A DNA stretch of 64,000 nucleotides from Triatoma infestans (taxonomy: Eukaryota > Arthropoda > Insecta > Hemiptera > Reduviidae). The number at the start of each line of letters is the position of its first letter. The stretch's first letter is position 1. The translations under genes were made by a program, and so were the position numbers. A model generated the notes under the pieces. The model made no database searches. It was not told where the DNA came from and was given only the letters and a program-made list of their open reading frames with translations. The DNA lies in assembly GCA_011037195.1 (NCBI GenBank), contig JAAEAF010001935.1:167910-231909 (forward strand), written 5' to 3'. This document shows positions 45,101 to 57,100 of the stretch, piece by piece.

Positions 45101-48100
45101 ATTATTACATTAATAGTAAGCATTAATTAAACTTAGTTGATATTTGGACACGAATATCACGTTATTATGCAAATTATCTGTTGCTAGGAAACTCAATTTT
45201 ATTGTCATTGTTACGCTAATCTTTCTCCTAAAATTCAAATTTCCAATTCATTGGATAAAACCAGAACAATCAGACATTTAATTTATTAAGAAAATTTTGG
45301 AAACCTTTTCTTATCAGTATTCTACGTAATTCAATATCATCCAGACTTATATAATTCAATTGTTCTTCTTGGTCAATTTTATTTCGTTTTTTTTTTTTCG
45401 TTTGACCAGAAAAACGTGATTTTTCTTGCTATTTGGCGATGATAAAGAGAGCATGATGAATCTAGCAGCTCTTGTGAGCGACTCTTCGTCGTCTACGACA
45501 ATACTTTGTATGAGAGTGCCTTATTTTACCCGAAAATCCATTGATTGCATTTCATACTTGTTGTCAATGACAACTAACTCACTTTAGAACCACCCTAAAG
45601 CTTTTATCATATTAAATTTGATGTGGCCCGTCCTAAGCATAGTTCGTTGTGTTTTAGAAGTTATTTTGTTTTCTATTCATGGTTTTGTCTTGTATATTTT
45701 TACTGAGAATTGGACCATTAAAAGATGGTTTTACACATGTTCAGAAATGCAAATATTGAGGAAAACAATATATTCCTTAAAAGGTTCAATAGCCAATGCT
45801 AAAAATAATAAGACAAAATTCAATATTCAAAGTTAAGCAGCTTTAGTACAAATTGAAAACGATAACGTTTGTATACTAGTATTATTACCTCTTTAATTTG
45901 TTTTTTATTTTACTATTTCAGCCTTGGGACTATCCAGAAATTGACAAAGATCAAGATCTCCAAGTAAGAACAACGTTCATTTTAGTTTAAATGTAATTTT
46001 TAATATGTATGTTGTTGACAGGGAAATTTATGTTTTGCAAGCCCTTCTGAAGGGCCTGGGGAGCGCTTCTGTCCATATTATTAACACCCTCTACACTACC
46101 TTCACTACTCAGTGCTAATGGTGTTTGTCAGAAATAAATGAGATAAAAAAAAAAAGGGTGCTGCCGATTTATTTGGAAGCCACTACTTATCTTAAAGCAG
46201 TTTTAAGTGTTCTCTTTAATATCTAAATTAAATACTATGATATTATTAAAACAAAACCTCCCCGCTTACTAGTTTTATAACACGGCAATTTTTACTGTTT
46301 TCTGTTAGTGACGAGTTTTCTTTAAAGTTTAAATTTTTACTTTCTCTTCCTCGTAATAAGAGGAAGTATTGTAATCGTGTCAGAGGCGGGTGTTGGTCTA
46401 GGGGTTATGAGCAAGGACTTATAAGTGGGAGGACCCCAGTTCGAGCCCCGCGTATAACTGCTAAATTTTGTATTGGTATGAAAAATGTTAACAGTAAAGT
46501 AGGTGCATCCGCCCCCGTCCACGACACCTAATTTGGTAGTTGGACGTTAAGCCCGCCTGAAAAAATAAATTGGCATTGCTTTACTTTTGTAATCGTGTCA
46601 AATTTTCGATATCGAGTTTTCACCGGAAATACCCGTTTGAGGTCTCCTGAGTCCAAGAAAAGTGGACGGTTTTTAGCAAATGGTCTGTGTGAGTTTGTGT
46701 GTATGGGAACAGCATACCTCAAAAACGAAAAACCGTAGACAGTTGAAACTTGATATTCCGTTTAGGTATCACTATGGGATCTGATAGTAAGTTATCTGTC
46801 AAAATTCCTCAACCGGAAGTACTACTTTACAAGTTTTTTTTTTTTTTTACTTTTTTGCGATTTTCTCAAAAACGGCTCCGACGATTTTTTCAAACATAAA
46901 ATATCAACTACACTACAAAGAGCTACAACATTTATTCGTTACATTTTTCCGGGAAAATTCATTTAAGGGCGCTTTAGGGGAGGGATGGGGTTAGATTTTT
47001 ATCTAAAGTGCTACGAGTGCTCGTATTTCAGTTTATTACACAATTCTGTGATCTAAATAATTTTAATTAGAATTAAATATGTTGTTGAAATTCCGAGGTT
47101 GAAAAGAAACTGGATGACCGGAAGTGCGTTTACTTTACTATTTTACTAAATAATAATTTTTCACTTTGTTGGGATTTTCTCAAAAATGGCTACAACGATT
47201 TTCTTGAAACTTCCCATATAAACTACACATACAATGATTACAACTTTTATTTGAAACATTTCTCTGGGAAAATTCATTTAAAGGCACTTTTAGTGGAGGG
47301 GTGGGGTTATGTTTTTCTCTAAAGTGCTATTATAGTTGATAAAGGATTATTGGATGATAGATTATACAATTCTATCATCCAAACAAACTTAATTAGAAAT
47401 AAATAGATGGCCAAAATTTCGAGTTTCCGAAAATTAGTAAACCGGAAGTGCGCTTTTACTGAACAGTTTTTTTCAGTTTCGACGGATTTCATTAAATTTA
47501 AAATTTAAAAAATATTGATTAGATATTACGTAATAATGTCAAGTTTTTTTTATTTATTACATTTATTGACAAATCATGATTCATCGTACAATCTTAAAAA
47601 AGTAAAAATCGCTTGGTTACCCCCAAAAAAAACAATTCTGATCTCGATTTATACGACCTTCTCTTACTGCAACTACCTGCTCTATCTGAATAAACTGGAA
47701 TTTTTACTAAGCATTTATTTCCCCAAAATATCATATAATAAATATTACAAATGTTTTGGTATTTAGGTCATACCAATCATTGTTGAATACCAGGGATTTC
47801 AACATATATAATTAGTGTTGAACCTTGAATTTCACTGAAATGACACTTCAGTCAGCTAATCTAAAGAGGTTTCAAATAAAGATGGTAGATTTTATCTGTG
47901 CAGATAATTTGTGAAGTTTAAGGCAAAGCGTTAGCCATTTTCGAGAAAATGGCAAAAAAAGCAACAGAAAACAAAAACATTTAGAAAAGTCGCACTCTCT
48001 ATTTATTGATTTTTGACCTAAACCTTCTCGTGAAATGCGGTGCTGGGTATCTACGAGAGTCATTCAATAAGTAACGAGACAAATCGCTGTACTTATACTT

Positions 48101-51100
48101 AGTTTCTGATCAACTGTTCGAGAGTATTTGGTAAACATAACCTCAAATGTATTCAGTTAACAATGGCGAGCCCGCTCGAGCATTACACCTCGGAAGAACA
48201 ACGTTCAGTGATTAGATTTTTAGTTGCAGAGGATATCAAAGGTAGTGAAATCCACGAAAAAATGTTGAAAGTGTATAGGAATAATTGTTTGAACCGTTCG
48301 AACGTTTATAAATGGGTAGAACAGTTTAAAAGTGGCCATGTTAAGTGTCTGTGATGAACAACGTCCGTGAAGTTGCAACTTTCTCCCTCGAATCTCGCAC
48401 TAACGTGTTAATTCAGGACAACAGGCGCATTACTGTTGAACTGATAGCTGAAGAAGTGCCCGCGAATGTTGGAACTGTCCATAACTTTATTCAGAATAAG
48501 CTGCAGTATAAGAAAACTTGTGAGAGATGGGTTCCAAGACAACTTACGGACGCCCACAAAGAAACCAGAAAAAGTAGGATAGGATATCCTTTCCCTATAC
48601 CCTCGACTCTTTCATCGGACTTCCATTTGTTAGGACTCCTTAAAGAGGTTCAACGTGGGAAACATTTTCAATCCAATGAAGAAGTTAAAAATCAAAGGTG
48701 CAAAAGTGGCTTCGACATCAACCCAATGAATTTTATACCAGAGGCAAAATTAGAAGAACGATGGGACAAGTGTACAAATGTTGCTGGGGACTCTGTTGAA
48801 AAGTAGCCAAAGTTTTGTACTGATTAAATAAATCGTTTTTTGAGCTACAGCGATTTGTCTCGTTACACATTGAATAACCTTCATATATGGAATATCAAGT
48901 TCGCAGTTTTTTGCAATTTTACACAAATACCTTTCACTCAAAACATTTTTGAAAGAAACTTCAAAACTTGTATTTATAAAAACTCAATTTAATAAATAAT
49001 AATTCAATAAAAAAAATATGACCCAATAGAATTACTTCCACTCACCAGCATAACAGCAACTAAGCATCACTTTTCACAATTCATTTCAATAAGTAAATAG
49101 ACTTTCCAATTATTTTACAATTCTCTTAGTTCACTTGAAATATCTGTCTATCTATTTGTTCAGTCATCACTCAAAATTTGGCATTGATATTTTTAAGTTG
49201 TACAAGTGAAGCTTAATGAAATGAACGTGGGTAGAGAATATATTTGCAGATAGCCATTTTCGAGAAAATCGCACTTTTATTTTAGCAGATTTTGACCGAT
49301 ATTTTCGTGTACTGAAACAAAATATCATGTTTAGGCTTACTGTGATTTTTCGTTTTTTTATACAGACACACATTGCCCATTTGCAAAACCCATTTTTTCA
49401 CACTTAGGAAACCCTATCTGCTAACCGTACAATGCAGAAATGTAACATACGTATGCTAAATATACATAGTTACACACCTACTTCTGCAGCTTTTTGTAAA
49501 TATAAACTGTGGGGTTTTTGGGGGGGGGGGGGACTGTCAGCGTGACTGAGCGTTCGTGTTGCTGAGCTGGGATTCTCTTGGAGAAGTTGACAAAATCCTA
49601 ATAAAATCTCAATGGGATCCTCTGGGAACATATATCCACTAATATTGGCAATATTGCCTGGTCATACTGTAATATTTTAACATTTTTGGCAATGTTGTCT
49701 TCAATTTGTAGGTTATACATTTGCAACATAAATATTGCATTAAAAATGTAGCCCACTACAATATCGTTAAGGAATGGAAGAATTTAAATGGCTAAACTCT
49801 GGTAGCTAAGGGGGGGGGAGAGAGAGAGAGAAAATAATCTGGTGTCAAAAACACACACGACTTTCTTCTTCCTGCTATTAAATGAAAATAAAAATTGACA
49901 TGTTGAAATTTTTACTCAGTTGGTATGCATGTGGTGCGGTATGTATTGGTTAGCACAGATGACAGGTAGAACTTGAAAATGCTTATTACACTGTAATCTT
50001 TAATCCTGAAAATGGCTCCAAAACATCGAACAAAATCAAATCATATTTGAAATGTAACGTCAAAGTTTTTCTCAGTACGCTCATAAATCACTTTTTTCGG
50101 AAAAAGATTTTGAAATAAAAATGATTGACTTATACTAATCTATGCAGTTGGCATTCCAAGTTTAAAAAAAAAAATCTTTGAAGCTTTTTTAATAAAATCG
50201 CAAAAACTACCAAAAAAAACAATCAATACAGTCACATTCGTGCGCTCTTCTAACGTGGCCAATAAAAAGCGGCCAAGACCCAGTTTTTGTGTTAACAAAC
50301 AATAATTTTTTGGTCCGTTTGTGTTCAGTAATAGAGACACATTTCTTTTTGTGGTCACTATACCTGCATAAAAGAAAACGTTAAATTATCTCTACCCTGT
50401 ACGTTCACCAACGACATTATCCCGCTACAAAATGTCGTCACTTCTTAAGCAGTTTCACTGATGCTTGAAAAATTTATATTTTATGAAATATACTGGACCC
50501 TATTTATTCATAATAATTTATTTCAATTTGTTATTAATAATTATTAATATCTTAATTTGATTTCAGTACAATACTTATCTTCAGTTTCTACAAGATGATC
50601 CTCTGGACCATTATCCATATGTGAAAGATCCTTACGATGGTTTTGGAGTAAGTTTTTTTTCTACATAAATATCTGTTATTTTTATCCGTCGTAGCATGCA
50701 TATTCCTTTTGTTCCTAACCGGTTTCGGATTTTCATCCATTGTCAGAACAAATTCACCAAGTTCGTGTAGAGAGTCCACTTCAATGCAATGTTTCTGTTA
50801 CACTCACACTTGCTGATTTTTAATTTAAATAGTTCGCATTTTACTGAACTAATTTTCTTATGCTTGTTGCTATATAAAGTTATGATTTTAGTTTATTTCC
50901 GAAACTGCCAGATTACAGTTCCTAGTGTTACTGATTTCTGTACTGAGAAACTTTACTTTCAAAGCGTGAGAGACAAATTTTACTATTCAAAAAATGGAAT
51001 TTCATTCAATGATTTAACTTTCATTTATCCTGGCAAACTTGTTATTGTTAACAAGTGTATGGAGGCAAAGCATTACTCACTGATTGATTAGTTTATCCGA

Positions 51101-54100
51101 GAGACCTTTAATGAATTTCTCTAGTAAATTATGGAACATTATTTATTTATTTAAAAAAGAGAGCCGATTTAAGAGGGAATTATTTTGAAAAAAATATGTG
51201 CATTAGAGCGAATATTTTGTGATTTAAAGGGAATAATTTAAGCATTAAACTGGTAAATATTTAGCATTAAATAAATATATCAATTTTGTTGATAAAATAC
51301 ATAATATATATTCAGCAATATTTTATTTTGTATGTATGCGCTAAAACCTTTTTTTTTTTTGCATTAAAGTATTAAAATTAGCCATTACGTATTATATATT
51401 ATTTTTATTTTACATAAAGGTATGAAATGGACATAATTATTACCACAATATGAAATATATTATAGGAATCATAAATAAATTTAAATGTTGCTTAGGAATT
51501 CAGAGCTGAGCTTCCTCAGCCTTCGTTCCACATCGGACTTTGAAATTAATGTTTAAATATATCGAATACAATAATATTTAATGTAAATTGAAATTAAACA
51601 ACATTTAGAAACTATTCTTTTAGAATACCAAAAATTATTAACAGAATATTTTATCGTATTTAATATTTAAAGATATTTTATAGAAAGATACACTTTATTT
51701 TTGACTAAATCTTTTACACAATTACAAATTACATTATAAAATTTAATTTGTAAATTATAAATTACAAATTTGTCAGATTCTATGCATCATAAGGCAGAAT
51801 TATATATTTAAAACTTATAATAGTGTTTTGATATTAAAACTTGAAAAGTATTTTGTTTTCAATTTCTGAGCAATTACATCGGCCAACTCTCCATTTTACC
51901 TTCACTTTTCCTCAGGTAACATTAAATTAATAGCAACCATTTCTCTTAATAAATAATCATCAGATATATCTTCTGTTTCTTCCATTATGTTGCTTTAATT
52001 AGATCGCTTATTTATCTGTGGGCATACTTATTAATTTTATTTTGCTAAATTTTGTGTTTACATGATTTGTATGAGCAAGGCATTGTGCAATAAATCCCCA
52101 TAGCGGAGGTTTGGATCTCCTATTAAGTTAACATCTGGGAATAAAGGAAGATGAAGGCGCTAAATAGTTACTAGAAAAGGGAACGTGTTACCCATTGTGG
52201 GTAAAGCTCTCCATTAGAGTATGCCACGTTGATTGTTAATTAAAATAGTGCCTGTTCATTCAGTAGGCATTACTTCCATCTAAACCAATCAGCTGGCAAG
52301 AACCTCGAGGGTGGTTTCGACAGTAAAATTAACAAAACCCACAACTATTCAAATTACATTATTTTCTTTTTTAGTAGAAAGTCAATTTAATCCATATTTT
52401 ATAAGAAATACATTTGTTCAGCTTTCTCAATATAAGCATAAAAAAAAAAGCCAGAGTGCATTATCAGCTACTATGGGTGTCTTCTTTCTAAACTCGTATC
52501 TTATATGAAACTTAAACTCGTCATACATCTCCAGTATGGTCCTTATTTTAATACTAGATCTGAACGCTTCCCATCATAAATATTTATAAACAAAAGAAAG
52601 AATTACTGGACGATGTATTATGGCTCTAATTGACAATAATTTAAATACAACCTATTTGGTGGTTGGTTCTGCAGAGCTGGAAAGCATCAGAGACATTTTC
52701 CGTGGTAGCCTGCTTCATTTTGTGGTCATCGACCGGTTTCGGGCGTTCGCCCATCTTCAGGATGCGTTTTTCAGACAGTGTGCCAACACAGACTCGTACA
52801 GAGACTTAGTGTGAAGCTAAGAGTTACGGTAGCATTATAGAGAGTGACAGCCCCCATAGACTGATAGTGTGTGACAACTTATTGACTTGAATGTTATACC
52901 TTGAATGTTGATAGTTGAGAGTAGCGCGCATTTATATACGCTTCTCAATTCCCCTACTACACCTTAACTTCTCCTTCCTGTTTCGTAGGGTGTTAGGTAG
53001 GTGGATCACTTTCGACAGCTCTGTCTATATGAATAATAAATATAAAGTTATTTCACCTATGTTCCATAAATTATGATATAAATACTCTTTAGTTGAGAAG
53101 TACCATCAAATATTACAAATGCCAATCAATTGTATATGCCAAAGATTTCAATCAGGTGCATGTTACTATGTGAGTGTACTAGTGTATTAGTCAAATTATT
53201 TGAAATATTGACATGTGACTGATGGCAGAGATAGTGAATGAACTTATAAATATTTTGAAAATATTACTGAATATTGAAAACCCAGCAAAGTTCAAAGTAT
53301 GCTTTGCCGCAGTCCTTATATATTTGAATGAAATGAGTTTTGAGAAGCTGCTTAAATTGCCATTACTTCCATAATATTGCTACTTCGATTTCCAAATTCG
53401 AATTTTTCATCGTAACTACTTTTTTTTTAGCATTTAACTTTTGTTTTTTTTTTTTTTTAATATGTGGATGGATCCGCACTGCTGGATAACATCCGGAATT
53501 TTATCCTATCATGCTTATTTTTGTTGTTTCTGATCGGTTTCGTTTTCGCATTCACCGTCAGAATTGGATGAACTCTAAGAGATGGATATTAACCGTGACG
53601 ATGGATGAGATTCGAAACTGGCCAGAAACAACAAAAATAAGCATACTATGACGGTCAGTAATTATTTGTTTATATGAACCTAATTATTAATGTTATTATT
53701 GAAGCAGTATTGTTTGATGTATCCCTTTATTTCAGCCCTCCAGTGAAAAAAAACGTGACGAACATCACAGCGATCCCCTGGATGAATATCCATATGTGAA
53801 AGATCCTTACAATGAAGAAGGGGTAATTATATCTTAGATATAATGAATATTAATTTCATTAAATAAGTTTAGTTTCAGTGAAACAACATATAATTAAGTT
53901 CAAAAATATGTTCATAAACAGTATGAAAGGTAAGCAGAATGTGAAGTTTTCAATTAGTCCACTTAAGAGATATTGTAATTATTAAAAATTTGCTGCATCA
54001 AAATCAGAAAAAAATTGAGTTAGGAACTCATTGTTTATATGTTTTTAAACATTTGCACCCGAATTATTAATTTCAAGATTTTCTATATATGCTGGTAAAT

Positions 54101-57100
54101 CCGATTTTCTTGAAACTTGGAATTTCAACAACATATTCAATTCAAATTAATATTATTTAGTTTTTTTTTTGTATTGTTTAAAATGATAAACATTAAAGTA
54201 CAATAAGGAGTTGGTAATATTACATTATAATACATTTGTAACACAAAGAAAACAAACGCGTATATTACAAAAATAAAGAAAACAAACCTATTAATCGGGG
54301 ATGCTTACATTAATAACTTTCTTACTTTTAAGCTACTTATAAAAAATGCAAAACTCTTATTTATTTTACTGACATCATTAATATGCGAAAAAATCCTGTA
54401 ATGTATTAACAAAAGCAAAATAGTTCTGCAGATATTCATTTCTTTAACATATTAATATTGTTTAGATGGAATTGTGTAATAAACTGAAATATGAAATAGC
54501 ACTTTAGAGGAAACCATTACCTCACACCTCCTCCAAAAGTGCCGGAGAATGCCATAAATTTTCCCGGAGAAATGTTTCAAATATAAGATGTAGCTCTTTG
54601 TATGTATAGTTCATATACGAAATTGAAAAAAAAAATGGAGTTATTTTTTTACAAAATCGCAAAAATGGGGGGAAAAAACATTTAGTCACTTCCGGTGAAA
54701 TATTTTGTTAGATAAGTGACTCTCGGATCCCATTGTGATACATAAATGGAATATCAAGTTTGAAGTTTCTACGGTTATTCGTTTTTGTGCTATGCTATTT
54801 ACTACAAATACACACACACACACACACACACAATTTTTCTAAAAACCACTTTTTTAGATTCAGGGGACTTCGAAACGTACATTTTCGATGAAAACTTGAT
54901 ATCGAAAATTTGACAAGATTTGATACTTCTTTCCTCTTACTAGCAGTAGGAAAAAGTAAAAATATAAAAAGCAATTTACTTGAATTGCTAATAAAAAAAT
55001 TCGTGCTTGGTAATAATATTGTTAGATGGGACACAATAAATTTTATAAGGGCAATTTTTAGTTGAAAGTGCATTGAATAATACTTGCAACTCTTAAGATT
55101 TTCAAGTTGCTGGCTGCTAAGTTTTATATATTACATTTATGTTTTTTTTTTTTTCAGCCTTCCATCATGAACACATGAAGAACATCACGCAACCCCTAGA
55201 TCAATATCCATATGAGAAAGACCCTTACCATGAATAAGGGGTAAATTTTATATATATATATATTTGAAAGCAATTTTTCATAATAAATTGAATTCGGGGA
55301 AAAACAATTTTCCAGCCTCCTTGTTAATTTGAAATATATTAAATATAAATTTTTCTCTCATTCATCATTCCATTAGGCTCTCATTAAACTGGAAATTCCG
55401 CCCATTTTGCATATTGCGAAGAAACAGAGGAAAAAAAATACGCAGAAGTTTAGGAACCATTCTGAAGATGTTCTATTATTTCTCTGGTTAGAGAATTACT
55501 CTCTTTTAGTGAGATAAAAGATTATAAACTTCGTCCATAATTTATATTTCACTTAAAAACATTCAAAATAAGATACTGTTTTAAAAAAGTAAAGAAATTT
55601 TTTTTTTTTTATGAACACTGTAAATGTTTAAGCTTTAACATCTTTCATTAGAATGTGAACTTGTTGTAACCCATGGTATTATTTAATGAATTTTACTGGC
55701 GATACAGCCTATTAGTGGGTTTTCCTTGAGTCTTTTACGCCTTTCATCGCTGTTCAGTGCACTTTTACTTTAACTATCCAATTCGTAAAGCCAAGTCCAG
55801 CTCTTGTACACTCCTTTAGTCGATCAACCCAACGTAGACCGCGATGATCCACTCTTCAAATTCAGTTCACTCACTCTTTCATAATTTCTTTGGTATTTAC
55901 CGTCGACCATTCTATTGACACATACCCTGTCTATCTCAATCTGCCTATCTTTGTAACTTTAAATGATGTCTAGTTTCCGGTACAATTCTGTCATTCTCTA
56001 TTTGATCCATCTTATCTAAATTGAGCTTTCTATAAATGGGCCATAAAACCTATGAAGGCTAATAGTACTTTTTCATCCGATTTGGTGACCTATTAAGTTA
56101 GGATAGTCGAAGAAGGGTTTTCGTATGGGTTGAAGGGTTTTTGTATGGGTGAATTAGCCAAATTGGCACCTTGTTGTGCCACATTATCCTCTTTCAATTT
56201 CTAAAGTCACCTTACTATCTTTAGTGCAAAAAGAATTCTAAATAGGTATACTCAAAATAAACTCTCTCAAAATTATAGTTACCAATCTATACGTATCCTA
56301 CGTTTCCAGCCTCCCTCCAATATACGTACATATTCAGAATTGTTTGAGAAACAATGTTTCTCATAATTTCATTAATGATCTCAGTCACAAAAATGATTTA
56401 TCATATCGTTTATTGATCTAGCTACGACATCTAGCTACGATCGCGCATTCCAAGATTTTATACAACTTTTATAAAATTATGTCGATCAACTGTATTTTGT
56501 TTAGTTTAACCTTTATTATAGGCACTATGCTAAAAATAGCATTTTGAAGATATTCAGGAAATAATTGAATTCATCCACAGCTATTTACAGTTTGTGTGGT
56601 TATACTAACAATATTTGGTACTAATTTATACAAAAATCGACCATCAATCATAGACATATATTGGTTTTTAAATCGTCAGGCTTCAAAATTATAATAAGAT
56701 GTTTATACGTCAATGACCAGAGAAGTTTTGAAGAAAAAAAGAATTCTTTGTTGTTCTAGTTTCAGGTACCATTAGTGCTCTTCTTCAGGAGTTCTGTAAA
56801 ATTAATGGTACCCGAAACGTAGAGCAACAAAGAATTCTTTTTTCTTTAAAACTCCTCTGTGGCCATTGCCATAAAAACATCTTATTATAAAGACATATAG
56901 TTTTTCAAATTTATTATTTACGTTATCTGTTTTAAAAAGAAATTAGAAAAGTAAAATTGCATTTTTATATATATTTATTATTTCTCTACACGTTTTATTC
57001 AAAATAGTTACCGACAAACAGATGAAAGTAACTTTGGAGCAACAAATAATTAATCTAATAATTTATTTAATTTTCCGGCTCTAGAGTGGCCAGGAAAAAA

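Larger units (their letters stand above)
46339..47499 (+). mobile_element. Helentron/HINE-like element, family A copy 5 (with SINE insert, 3' lost)
   Basis: 5' end ACTTTCTCTTCCTCGTAATAAGAGG, then the three CCGGAAGT blocks at about 46813, 47120 and 47441. The subterminal repeat and terminal hairpin are missing, and homology stops near 47499. A tRNA-derived SINE interrupts the 5' region at 46383-46586. Lies in intron 3. Confidence 0.65.
47855..49430 (-). repeat. Degenerate Helentron-like repeat split by mariner
   Basis: On both sides of the mariner (47855-48051 and 48886-49430) the sequence carries diverged minus-strand family words: TTTCAAATAAAGATGG, GCCATTTTCGAGAAAATGGC, GGAATATCAAGTT, GATTTTTCGTTTTT, and an ACACACATT microsatellite remnant near 49365. 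Boundaries are unclear. 49160-49430 may be a second copy of the 5' half. Confidence 0.4.
55241..57084. other. Intron 5 remainder with repeats
   Basis: Contains a (TA)n at 55250-55262, the LINE tail at 55700-56050 and a foldback at 56750-56870. No further exon with proper borders was found. Confidence 0.4.
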
